Source: Bombilactobacillus bombi
Lineage (GTDB): Bacteria > Bacillota > Bacilli > Lactobacillales > Lactobacillaceae
Assembly: GCF_964340835.1 (NCBI RefSeq)
Contig: NZ_OZ204251.1
DNA: 64,000 nt
Reading direction: 5' to 3' (one strand)
A program made the position numbers and the translations under genes. The notes below the pieces were generated by a model. That model searched no databases. It had not been told where the DNA came from and worked only from the letters and a program-made list of their open reading frames with translations. This document shows positions 55,666-63,713 of this stretch, in pieces. Position 1 is the stretch's first letter; each line of letters starts with the position of its first letter.

Positions 55666-55688
55666 AAATTTGTTCTAGCTCACTTTAA
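55666..55688 (-). terminator. Terminator after the GltS-like permease gene
   Basis: CTAGAACAAA with TTGTTCTAG forms an 8- to 10-bp stem (55688-55666), followed by eight T residues on the minus strand. Confidence 0.88.
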
Positions 55689-55693
55689 TCAAT

Positions 55694-56878
55694 CTATAAT
55701 AATTTCAAGAAAACTGAAGCAATAATGATTGAAGCTACCGAAACTGTGGCAAAGCCACCAACTAACATCTTAGGCATCATATTTGCTAATAAATAGTTCT
55801 CTTCTTCTTTGTTATTAGCGACTTCATGAGAGATTTCTGAAGTTAAAATGTAATCTGCAGGATAACCAAACAACGAAGTCAATGAACAAGCGTAAGCCAT
55901 CTGCCAAGTCATTTTAAAAGGTTTAGCTAATAGACTCGAAGCAATAAACATCCCTAACAAGCCTAACGCAATCAAAACAACAATCTGAATTACGATACCG
56001 CCCATTTGTTGAGGAGTAGTAATACTTAATTGTGCAAAAATGTACGCTAACAAACCATAAATTAACCAGTTATAAACTCCCGCCTTGTTCAAAACATTAG
56101 TTTCTAAAAAACCAACTTGGTGCGCTATAACTCCTAAAATTAAACAAATAACATTTGAATTCAAATTCCCATGTGTCAAACTAGAAATCCAGCTACTCAA
56201 TAATGCAACTAAGGCTACTTTCACCAACGTAAAAGCCGCTGTTTTATACTTTGTTGGTAATTTCTTAAATAAGTCCTTGTCCATATGAGCATTATCATCC
56301 TGATTGTCTGGAACTACTTCTTGCTCAATGGCTGGTAATTGGTTGAATTCTGTAACTAATCTTCGGCCTTCCTTCTTTAAAAGCCAAGAAGTCAAAGGAT
56401 AACCAACTAATGAATGAAAAACAAACATTGAAACTGGCAAAGCAACTAAAGACTGAATTCCTTGTGCTTTGAGTCCGTTAGACATGAGTAATGCTGATAC
56501 TAATCCTCCAGTTAAAGGTGGTACCGCAGCTACTACCGTGTGCCAATTAAAAATCCAAGTACCAACTATTAATGTTAAAACTAAAGTTCCTACTACACCT
56601 AATAAGGCTATACAAACTGCCCGCCATTGTTGCAATAATTCCTTTAAACTCATTAAAGTTCCCAGATGGACTAATAATAAGCCAACGCAGATGGAACTAA
56701 AATTGGTCCCAAATGACGCAGAAGCTACAATATTTTTTGGCAAAATGGTCCAAAATCCTAAAACAAATAAAACTGCTGTAACAAAAACTGAAGGAATATA
56801 GGCATGAGTGATTGATGAAACCCATTCTCCTATCATCATAAAGACCATAACTATTAAAAACGCGATAATAAATTGCAT
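55694..56878 (-). CDS. GltS-like sodium-dependent permease
   Basis: 394 aa, about ten to eleven hydrophobic segments with an inner charged loop near residues 185-215 (VVPDNQDDNAHMDK). PPLTGGLVSALLMSNGL in the first half and SLTSLFGYPADYILTSE in the second resemble the paired re-entrant regions of the glutamate/sodium symporter superfamily. The substrate is not glutamate by context: the gene is divergent from an amidohydrolase and an M20 peptidase, so an acylated amino acid or dipeptide is more likely. ATG 56878 follows AAGGGG; the longer frame lacks a site. Confidence 0.75.
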   Translation of the reverse strand: MQFIIAFLIVMVFMMIGEWVSSITHAYIPSVFVTAVLFVLGFWTILPKNIVASASFGTNFSSICVGLLLVHLGTLMSLKELLQQWRAVCIALLGVVGTLVLTLIVGTWIFNWHTVVAAVPPLTGGLVSALLMSNGLKAQGIQSLVALPVSMFVFHSLVGYPLTSWLLKKEGRRLVTEFNQLPAIEQEVVPDNQDDNAHMDKDLFKKLPTKYKTAAFTLVKVALVALLSSWISSLTHGNLNSNVICLILGVIAHQVGFLETNVLNKAGVYNWLIYGLLAYIFAQLSITTPQQMGGIVIQIVVLIALGLLGMFIASSLLAKPFKMTWQMAYACSLTSLFGYPADYILTSEISHEVANNKEEENYLLANMMPKMLVGGFATVSVASIIIASVFLKLL

Positions 56879-56923
56879 TGGCCTACCCCTTATCATTAAC
56901 ATTTATTAGAAAAATTTAACGTA

Positions 56924-56999
56924 ATAATACAGATGTTTTTCATGTTAGTCAACACTTATTTGAAATTAATTTGACTTCAAACTTAATAATCATTATTAT
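56924..56999. promoter_or_regulatory. Back-to-back promoters of the permease and amidohydrolase genes
   Basis: Minus strand: TTGACT (56952-56947), 17 bases, TATTAT (56929-56924) for the permease. Plus strand: TTGACT (56971-56976), 17 bases, TATTAT (56994-56999) for the amidohydrolase. Both have the same hexamers and spacing, with 18 bases between the -35 boxes. A perfect odd palindrome TAATAATCATTATTA (56984-56998) covers the plus-strand -10 region. Confidence 0.75.
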
Positions 57000-57037
57000 A
57001 ATATTCAATTAAAAAGATTTAATACAAGGAGATTTTG

Positions 57038-58228
57038 ATGATGACGACAACCCTTTTTTCTGACTTTGCACTGTTTGATGGTAAAAATGAAGCTTTAAAA
57101 ACTAATGCTTGGATGTTAGTCGATGACCAAACTGGTAAAATTATCGATTGTGGAAACCAAAAGCAACCCACCGCTGACCAAAATGTCAGTTTGAATGGCA
57201 AATACATTGTACCTGGACTCATTAATTGTCATACGCATATTACAATGGATCCCAATACTGGTGATGGCGGAACGGCCGCTAATGTTATCTCTTCTACCGT
57301 ACATGCAATAGATAATTTGCATACTTTGCTGAAATCTGGTGTCACTTATATTCGTGAGTGTGGTAGTACTTATGATATCGATATCACTTTGAGCCATTTA
57401 ATTGCTGAAGGCCAAATCCAACAAGCTCCCGAAATTATGCCCTCTGGACGTCCTTATTCCATGACTGGTGGACATGGTGATTTTGCTAACTTCGGTCATT
57501 TAGTCGACTCCCCTGACGAAATGCGCAAAGCTGTCCGTCAGGGTCAAAAAATCGGCTCGAAAGCAATTAAAGTCATGGCTACAGGTGGCGTAATGACTAA
57601 GAATGATTTTATGGATGATCCTCAATTGAGTACAGCCGAAATTGAAGCTGCTGTTGAAGAAGCTCATCATAAAGGTAATATTGTAGCTGCTCATGCTGAA
57701 GGTAACCCAGGAATTCTCAATGCTATTAAAGCAGGAGTCGATTCAATTGAGCATGGATTTTATGTAAATGATGAAGAAATTGACATGATGCTCCAACAAG
57801 GAACCTATTTAACGCCAACAATTGTTGCTGATTGGGCCATACCAGAATATGGACATGGCATTTTACCAGATTGGGAAATTAAAAAAGCAGCAGACGCTTT
57901 AGATGATTTATGTCAAAATATCGCTCATGCCCATGAACGCGGAGTGGCAGTCACTTTAGGCACAGATGCTGGAACACCATTTAATGATTTTTCGATGACT
58001 CCAGTAGAATTACAATTAATGGTTGAACATGGATTTAGTGAATACGAAGCGTTATTAACCTCATCACAAAATTCAGCCAAATTAATGAAAATTGATCACG
58101 AATACGGCACTTTAGAACCAAATAAATATGCTGACTTTTTAGTCTTAGATCAAAATCCACTCACTGATATCAAAGCTATGCAGCAAGCTGATAAAGCTGT
58201 TTACAAAAAAGGAAAGCAAGTCTATTAA
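57038..58228 (+). CDS. Amidohydrolase-superfamily metallo-enzyme (prolidase/imidazolonepropionase-like)
   Basis: 396 aa. Metal-dependent TIM-barrel hydrolase. Motifs: INCHTHI (about 64-70, first metal His pair), the carboxylated lysine in SKAIKVMATGG (about 174-184), HAEG (about 216-219), SIEHGF (about 233-238), and GTDAGTPF (about 311-318, final Asp). Related to the Xaa-Arg/Xaa-Pro dipeptidase-like and imidazolone families; substrate unsettled. AAGGAG six bases before the first ATG. Followed after 12 bases by the M20 peptidase gene. Confidence 0.88.
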   Translation: MMTTTLFSDFALFDGKNEALKTNAWMLVDDQTGKIIDCGNQKQPTADQNVSLNGKYIVPGLINCHTHITMDPNTGDGGTAANVISSTVHAIDNLHTLLKSGVTYIRECGSTYDIDITLSHLIAEGQIQQAPEIMPSGRPYSMTGGHGDFANFGHLVDSPDEMRKAVRQGQKIGSKAIKVMATGGVMTKNDFMDDPQLSTAEIEAAVEEAHHKGNIVAAHAEGNPGILNAIKAGVDSIEHGFYVNDEEIDMMLQQGTYLTPTIVADWAIPEYGHGILPDWEIKKAADALDDLCQNIAHAHERGVAVTLGTDAGTPFNDFSMTPVELQLMVEHGFSEYEALLTSSQNSAKLMKIDHEYGTLEPNKYADFLVLDQNPLTDIKAMQQADKAVYKKGKQVY

Positions 58229-58240
58229 AAGGAGCCTAAC

Positions 58241-59416
58241 ATGCAAGAAAAAACTTGGTTTCAGCTCATTCCCCAATCAGAGATGATTAACTGGCGGCGA
58301 CATTTTCATGAATATCCAGAATTATCTTTCAAAGAAGTTAAAACTAGTAACTACATCATTGATATTTTAAAATCATTTGGTGATATTAAGATAACGCAAC
58401 CTACTCCAACTAGTGTTTTAGGAACAATTGTTGGTCAATATCCGGGTAAAAAAATCCTCATTCGGGCGGATATTGATGGATTGCCCGTAACAGAGGAAAC
58501 AGATTTAGCTTTTAAGTCTCAAAATCAAGGAGTTATGCAAGCTTGCGGTCATGACACCCACGCAGCTATTTTGTTAGCCACAACTAAAGTTTTAAATGAT
58601 TTACGTGATCAATTTCATGGAACTGTTCAAGTTATCTTTCAACATGCAGAAGAACAAGTCCCAGGAGGAGCTCGTGAAATTGTAGCTAGCGGCCAACTGC
58701 ATGATATAGACGCTGTGATTGGGTTACACATCATGACTGGCTTAAAGGCCGGCAGTATTAATGTTGTCACTGAAGGAGCTGCCACAACAGGAGCTGATGC
58801 CTTTGAAGTTACTATCCAAGGACGTGGAAGTCATGGATCGATGCCCCAAGAAGGAATTGATCCTATTACTATCGGTGCAGAAATTGTCAATCAATTGCAT
58901 ACAATTACTTCGCGTTTTACTCCACCAAAAGATTTAAACGTAGTAACTGTAGGCCAATTTCAATCAGGAGTCGCAGTCAATGTTCTTCCAGACACTGCCT
59001 TTATTGGTGGTTCAGTGAGAACTATTAGTGAAGATACTCGTCAAGCTATCGCACAAAGAATTAAAAAAATCATCCACAATACTTGTGACACATATGGTGC
59101 TAGTTACGACTTAAATTATCAATTTGCTTATGCTGCCGTTATTAATGATGGGCAGTTAAGTCAATTGGTTAAAGCGAGTGCCCTCGACGTTTTACCAGCT
59201 GCAATGGTTCCTCAAGGTCAAATGATGAGTGCCAGTGAAGATTTTTCTGCTTATGCCAAAGTAGCTCCAGTTTGTTTCTTTTTGTTAGGTGGCGGGGATG
59301 AAGCCGAAGGCTATCCATATTCTAATCACAGTCCTAAATTTATTATTGATGAAAGTTCCTTAATTAATGGAGTGAAAGCTGAAGTTGCTAGCGTGCTCAA
59401 CTTTTTAAAAGCTTGA
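58241..59416 (+). CDS. M20-family amidohydrolase (aminoacylase / N-acyl-amino acid hydrolase type)
   Basis: 391 aa. Hydrolyses N-acyl amino acids or dipeptides with two metal ions. Motifs: RRHFHEYPELSF (about 19-30), QACGHDTHAA (about 102-111, metal Cys/His), FQHAEEQVPGGA (about 136-147, catalytic Glu). The dimerisation domain lies at about 185-300. C-terminal FLLGGGDEAEGYPYSNHSPKF holds the last His. AAAGGAG precedes ATG. Translated from the same transcript as the amidohydrolase, suggesting sequential breakdown of one substrate. Confidence 0.95.
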   Translation: MQEKTWFQLIPQSEMINWRRHFHEYPELSFKEVKTSNYIIDILKSFGDIKITQPTPTSVLGTIVGQYPGKKILIRADIDGLPVTEETDLAFKSQNQGVMQACGHDTHAAILLATTKVLNDLRDQFHGTVQVIFQHAEEQVPGGAREIVASGQLHDIDAVIGLHIMTGLKAGSINVVTEGAATTGADAFEVTIQGRGSHGSMPQEGIDPITIGAEIVNQLHTITSRFTPPKDLNVVTVGQFQSGVAVNVLPDTAFIGGSVRTISEDTRQAIAQRIKKIIHNTCDTYGASYDLNYQFAYAAVINDGQLSQLVKASALDVLPAAMVPQGQMMSASEDFSAYAKVAPVCFFLLGGGDEAEGYPYSNHSPKFIIDESSLINGVKAEVASVLNFLKA

Positions 59417-59433
59417 CTTCAATCTTCTAATTT

Positions 59434-59479
59434 AAAACCGCATAAAACTAGTAAATTAAACTAGCTTTTATGCGGTTTT
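59434..59479. terminator. Bidirectional terminator reaching into the XRE gene
   Basis: AAAACCGCATAAAA pairs with TTTTATGCGGTTTT and an inner CTAGT/ACTAG (59434-59479). T residues follow on both strands. The right arm also encodes the last residues (KPHKS) and stop of the XRE protein. Confidence 0.85.
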
Positions 59480-59685
59480 TGAGTTTCATTCACATATTCC
59501 AATATATCTCCGGGTTGGCATTGTAAAACTGCACAAATTTTTTCTAGGGTGGCAAATCTGACACCATGTGCCTTCCCGGTTTTTAAGATTGATAAATTAG
59601 CTGGAGTAATACCAATTTGTTGAGCTAATTCTTTCGAAGATATTCGTTTATCTAACATTACTTTTGCTAAATTGATTTTAATCAT
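59461..59685 (-). CDS. Small XRE-family regulator (YozG-like)
   Basis: 74 aa, almost entirely a helix-turn-helix (about 15-60) with SSKELAQQIGITPANLSILKTGK as recognition unit. Follows a DUF2975 membrane protein by nine bases; YozG-like regulator and DUF2975 protein pairs are common in Firmicutes. Function unknown. Its last codons form part of the terminator hairpin. Confidence 0.9.
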   Translation of the reverse strand: MIKINLAKVMLDKRISSKELAQQIGITPANLSILKTGKAHGVRFATLEKICAVLQCQPGDILEYVNETQKPHKS

Positions 59686-59694
59686 TTTGCCTAC

Positions 59695-60216
59695 CTAAAT
59701 AAAAGAATCATTATCTGTCTGCAATTGTAAGCCCTGGACAAACAATTGCTCAATTACATAAATCATCCCTGTAACTATCAAAAGCAACCAGATATTATTG
59801 CTAGTAACTAGTAGATGCTGATATTTTGCGTAAATTTGCAAAATACATTCAATTATCAATACACTACTACTAGCACCTAGAATCCAGCGAATTGCTCGTA
59901 GATTAGCAAGCGAAAAATATTGCTGGCGTTCAATATTAAGAATGATTTTACGCATGGAATCCAACCCAACAGCTAAACTCATAGCAAGTAATACACTCAA
60001 TATTAATAATCCTATAGACCCAATGAGATTTTGGTGCCAAAATTTAGAAGTTAGTTGAAGATTATAAATTTCCACATTCATGTGCACTTGCTTGGGATTA
60101 ATTAGTTTAACAATTCCAGTCGCTAATGTCCCGGCACCACTGATAAGCATCATAATTTCACCAATGAAAACAACAATTGCCAAAAATTTAAGTGTAATTT
60201 GATTAATTACTTTCAA
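59695..60216 (-). CDS. DUF2975 membrane protein
   Basis: 173 aa, four hydrophobic segments (about 12-30, 60-80, 105-125, 130-155) and a cytosolic loop with SMRKIILNIERQQYFSLANLRAIRW (about 85-110), a DUF2975 hallmark. Function unknown; it may sense membrane state and act on its partner XRE protein. The start is TTG at 60216, about ten bases after AAAGGA; the earlier in-frame GTG at 60225 is too close to it. Confidence 0.85.
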   Translation of the reverse strand: MKVINQITLKFLAIVVFIGEIMMLISGAGTLATGIVKLINPKQVHMNVEIYNLQLTSKFWHQNLIGSIGLLILSVLLAMSLAVGLDSMRKIILNIERQQYFSLANLRAIRWILGASSSVLIIECILQIYAKYQHLLVTSNNIWLLLIVTGMIYVIEQLFVQGLQLQTDNDSFI

Positions 60217-60243
60217 AATGATCACATCCTTTGAACGTTTTAA

Positions 60244-60282
60244 TTATTGTACTTCAATATTTAATTATTGTAAAACAATAAT
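60244..60282 (-). promoter_or_regulatory. Promoter and repeat operator of the DUF2975-XRE pair
   Basis: Minus strand TTTACA (60274-60269), 17 bases, TACAAT (60251-60246). A perfect inverted repeat ATTATTGT-AAA-ACAATAAT (60264-60282) covers the -35 region. A further half-site TTATTGTA (60244-60251) covers the -10, 21 bases (two helical turns) away. This is expected for autorepression by the XRE protein. Confidence 0.75.
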
Positions 60283-60307
60283 AAAAATCAAAAATAATAA
60301 AATTTTT

Positions 60308-61153
60308 TCAGCTATCAATTTGTTGATAATTGTGATGCCGATAAACATATCCCACTATAATTAATAATAAAATTCCATCTAAAATCACACTTACTAAACT
60401 ATTTTCTACGCCAAAAATACCACCATTGACTAAGGATTTATGTGGCATTCTGATTGAATTAAATATAATTGCCTGTTTCGTAGTGCCTGAAACTGCAGTC
60501 CCAAATAAAACTCCTTCAGCAAAATTCCATGCTGCATGAAACGCCCCAACAAACCAAAGACTATGAGTTTGCAAACGCAACAAAGACATTGCGAAGGCAA
60601 AAAATACCAAATCTAAGGCTGCCAACAAACTAAAGCCATCATTACCAGTGTGCAATAACATAAATAACAGTGAATTAACAATTATTGCTGTTTTAGGCAA
60701 ATTTAATTCTAAAAATTTGCCCATTATATATCCTCGACAGATTAATTCTTCAAACATACTTTGCACCGCAAAACCTACCAAAAATACGATGAACCAAACC
60801 GAGTTACTAAATTTGCCAATAAATTGAACTTTGAAACCTCCTAAAATAACACAAATTGACCATGATAAGGCAAACCAAATCGTCCCAAACAAAAATCCCA
60901 ATAAGTATCTTTTTTGCCACTGCTGATCAGCAAAAGCCCAAATTTTAGGATGTCGATAATAAGTCAGCCACATTAAAAAAATGGCAATGCCTTCTAGTAG
61001 TAACTCACAACTGATAACGGACCAATTTTCTGAATGATGATTTATTTTTGATACAATGTCACCTCCCATTTCCGAAATTAGCGACCAGACAATAGTCATC
61101 ATTGCTGTAGTAAGAGTTGTTTTACCTACCAAAGTTAGTTGCTTCAATTGCAA
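60308..61153 (-). CDS. CPBP-family intramembrane glutamic endopeptidase
   Basis: 281 aa, about eight hydrophobic segments. All ABI/CPBP motifs are present: FEELICRGYI (EExxxR), NSLLFMLLHTGND (FxxxH type), GAFHAAWNF (HxxxN). Such membrane proteases give immunity to bacteriocins or process peptides in related bacteria; no bacteriocin gene is visible next to it. TTG start at 61153 with GGAGG nine bases before. Confidence 0.93.
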   Translation of the reverse strand: MQLKQLTLVGKTTLTTAMMTIVWSLISEMGGDIVSKINHHSENWSVISCELLLEGIAIFLMWLTYYRHPKIWAFADQQWQKRYLLGFLFGTIWFALSWSICVILGGFKVQFIGKFSNSVWFIVFLVGFAVQSMFEELICRGYIMGKFLELNLPKTAIIVNSLLFMLLHTGNDGFSLLAALDLVFFAFAMSLLRLQTHSLWFVGAFHAAWNFAEGVLFGTAVSGTTKQAIIFNSIRMPHKSLVNGGIFGVENSLVSVILDGILLLIIVGYVYRHHNYQQIDS

Positions 61154-61208
61154 ATTTTTATTCCTCCAATATATTTATGTAGCAATTTTATGGTCTACAT
61201 AATAAAAA

Positions 61209-61230
61209 AGAAGTGCCTTTAAACACTTCT
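61209..61230 (-). terminator. Terminator overlapping the thrE stop
   Basis: AGAAGTG with CACTTCT (loop of eight), then six T residues on the minus strand. The outer arm includes two bases of the thrE stop codon. Confidence 0.8.
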
Positions 61231-62575
61231 AATCGCAATAACGCCATTTCTTATCTAATAACACACGTGCAACAAACAAACCTAATGGAATAAACATAAT
61301 AATCATTGCAGCTTTTGATAACCATAAAGCACCAACTCCAATGGAATTAATGCCAATATTATAAACTCCGCGATAAATATATAATCCAGGAATCATAATT
61401 ACAATTGCTGGTACTGTCAAAGAAATGCGCGGATATCCATGTTTTTTGTTTACTAAGGAAGCCAAAATTCCCGCTAAAAAGGCGCCTGCAAAGGCTGCTG
61501 TACCAGCTGGAATATGAGTCAAATCAACCAATTCTAAACGCAAAGTATTACCTAATGCTCCTAAAATGCCTGCCCAAAAAGCCATTTTCCGTGGACTATT
61601 AAACATAATTGAAAAACCATAAACGCCAAAAAAACTGGCTATTAATCGTAAAAATAACATCAACATGGGACTCAAATTCAAAGGTAAGAAATTTTTGGGC
61701 CGTAAATGGACAGTTAAAGCAACTATCCAGCCTACTAAAGTTGCTGTAACAATAATTGTTAACGCATAAGCTAAGCGTTCCAGACCTGATTTCATGTCTA
61801 GTTTGGACATGTCCAACATACTAGTAATAAAAGGAAAACCCGGAATCACAAATAACATTGCCCCGATGTAACCAGCTTCATGTTGTAAGGAAATGCCAAA
61901 AAATAATTCTAAACATTTAAAACATGCTAAATATGCCAAACAGGCTACTGCTACACTCACAGAAATATCAGCTAACATTGTAATACTGTGATTGGTCATT
62001 TCTTTGCGGACCCAGTTGCCAATGCCCGCACCAACAAAACAGCAAAACATTTCCACTAAACCGCCGCCTAGCAAAAACACGAAAGCACTACAAGCTACCG
62101 CAGCAGCTAAGGCTGCTTGCCAAGCATTATAGTTACCTGGACGTTTTTGGATTTTATCTAACTTAATATGAATTTGGCGAATAGTTAAATGCGTACATTC
62201 TTGAGCAAAATTACGTACAAAAGACTCCATTCGTCCTAACTTATCAGTATTTACACCACTTTTAGGTAAAGTTAAAATTTGCGAATGACTTAAATTTTGG
62301 CTAAAACAAGTATAAGAAATAGTTAATAAACCTACTTCTGCAGAACAGGTTAAATTTAAAGCTCGTGCAACAACATTCATTGCATCGCGCACTCGCCAAG
62401 CCCCTGTACCACAAGACAGTAACATGATTCCTACTCTGCCAACTACACCAGCGCGTTCATTTAGACTAGCTTTAGTCGCACAAATATTATCATCAGCAAT
62501 CGAATCTTTCCAATGGATGGTCATATGATGCTTTTGGGATAAATGCCTTGGTGTTGCTTGTATATCATCTGCCAT
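61229..62575 (-). CDS. ThrE-family threonine/serine exporter (both domains in one protein)
   Basis: 448 aa. The N-terminal domain (about 20-165) carries GRVGIMLLSCGTGAWRVRDAMNVVARALNLTCSAEVGL, the ThrE start motif; about ten membrane segments follow. GFPFITSMLDMSKLDMKSGLERLAYAL marks the end of the first unit; the last about 140 residues are the smaller ThrE_2-like unit. In many Firmicutes the two parts are separate genes; here they are fused as in Corynebacterium. The ATG at 62575 has AAAGGAAG about eleven bases before; the longer frame to 62617 begins upstream of this site. Confidence 0.9.
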   Translation of the reverse strand: MADDIQATPRHLSQKHHMTIHWKDSIADDNICATKASLNERAGVVGRVGIMLLSCGTGAWRVRDAMNVVARALNLTCSAEVGLLTISYTCFSQNLSHSQILTLPKSGVNTDKLGRMESFVRNFAQECTHLTIRQIHIKLDKIQKRPGNYNAWQAALAAAVACSAFVFLLGGGLVEMFCCFVGAGIGNWVRKEMTNHSITMLADISVSVAVACLAYLACFKCLELFFGISLQHEAGYIGAMLFVIPGFPFITSMLDMSKLDMKSGLERLAYALTIIVTATLVGWIVALTVHLRPKNFLPLNLSPMLMLFLRLIASFFGVYGFSIMFNSPRKMAFWAGILGALGNTLRLELVDLTHIPAGTAAFAGAFLAGILASLVNKKHGYPRISLTVPAIVIMIPGLYIYRGVYNIGINSIGVGALWLSKAAMIIMFIPLGLFVARVLLDKKWRYCD

Positions 62576-62656
62576 AACAAATAAAACTTCCTTTGATAAA
62601 TAATGTCTAACAATCATCTTAGCATTAATTGAGAATAAATTTCAAAATAATTAAAA

Positions 62657-62678
62657 AGCGACCTCTGATGGTCGCTTC
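62657..62678 (-). terminator. Hairpin terminator upstream of thrE
   Basis: A perfect 8-bp stem AAGCGACC/GGTCGCTT (62678-62657) with a six-base loop and then T residues on the minus strand. It ends transcripts from the XRE gene and the ATPase remnant. Confidence 0.7.
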
Positions 62679-62740
62679 AAATATTACCTGATACCTTGTG
62701 TTTAGGCTTTTGCCCAAACTCTTATCAACAGTTGGCAACA

Positions 62741-62863
62741 TTACACTCTAATAAATTTTAATAATATAACGGCCATTTGTCTGATATGGATGGTAAGGCT
62801 AACTTTATCTAGAGCTTGTGTTGCTCCAAAGTTGTACACCTTAATATCCGCTATAATATTTAC
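62741..62863 (-). pseudogene. Remnant of an ABC-transporter ATPase N-terminus
   Basis: Directly after the XRE stop, an open stretch on the minus strand encodes IKVYNFGATQALDKVSLTI, then RQMAVI and a stop. This is the usual opening of an ABC ATPase (before Walker A, which is lost); no start codon or Walker motifs remain. The rest, to the hairpin at 62678, has no clear coding match. Recognised by eye. Confidence 0.6.
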
Positions 62864-62866
62864 AGT

Positions 62867-63451
62867 TCAAAAATATCGTTGTTGCAAATACTCAACTAAT
62901 ATGACACCAAGCGCAATCCCAGTAGAAATACCTGCATATAAATAAGATTTTAAAAATAAAAACATTACTACTAAAACACCCCAGCAAGCAATTACTAGTA
63001 ATAGTTGTTTTTTATGAATGGAGTTTTCCTTTTTGCGGATTTTACCTTTAATAAAAGCTGCGAGATAGATAAGACTTACTGAATTAACAATTAAAACAAT
63101 TGTCAAAATCAAATAAATCGTCATAGGATATTCATGTTGATAGAGATGTAAAATTAAGATTACTAGCAAAAATAAGTTAAGCAATAACATACTATATAAT
63201 AATGGTTTTAAAAAATGAAAAACTTCATTCTTTTTGATTGATTCTTTCACTCCGATATCTTCTTTAAGCAAAACATCTAAAGAAATTTGATAAAAATCGC
63301 TCAACTTAATTAAACTATCAATATCGGGATAACTTTTGCCCTGCTCCCAACTAGAAATAGTTTGTTGACTAACATGCAATTGCTGAGCCACTTCAACTTG
63401 AGTTAAATGTAATGATTGTCGTTTTTTCTGTAAACGTTGACCAAAAATCAT
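62867..63451 (-). CDS. XRE-family regulator with C-terminal membrane domain
   Basis: 194 aa. Helix-turn-helix at about 5-60 (LTQVEVAQQLHVSQQTISSWEQGKSYPDIDSL). Then four hydrophobic segments (about 83-105, 110-130, 147-165, 170-187), so the DNA-binding domain is tethered to the membrane. The ATG at 63451 has AGGAGG seven bases before it; the longer frame lacks a site. It lies downstream of an ABC-type permease and upstream of an ABC ATPase remnant. Confidence 0.88.
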   Translation of the reverse strand: MIFGQRLQKKRQSLHLTQVEVAQQLHVSQQTISSWEQGKSYPDIDSLIKLSDFYQISLDVLLKEDIGVKESIKKNEVFHFLKPLLYSMLLLNLFLLVILILHLYQHEYPMTIYLILTIVLIVNSVSLIYLAAFIKGKIRKKENSIHKKQLLLVIACWGVLVVMFLFLKSYLYAGISTGIALGVILVEYLQQRYF

Positions 63452-63659
63452 CACCGCACCTCCTATATAGATAGGATAAGCCACTGTTCTTAATTTTCCT
63501 AACAAAGATTCTCAGTATGCTAATTATGTTAAAAAAAGTAATCATCCGATTCCGAACTAAATTATCTGAGAGTCAAATTATTAATATAAATAATCAAATC
63601 AACTAGCTATTTTAATAAACGGCTAATCTGGATATAATAAGCAAATCTTTGTAAATAAA

Positions 63660-63701
63660 AAAGAATTACTCTCTAGCAATCCCTGCTGAGTTTAATTCTT
63701 T
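63660..63701 (-). terminator. Terminator after the truncated permease gene
   Basis: AAAGAATTAAACTC pairs with GAGTAATTCTTT in a long stem (63701-63660), followed by T residues on the minus strand. Confidence 0.75.
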
Positions 63702-63713
63702 AATTTTGAGCAA

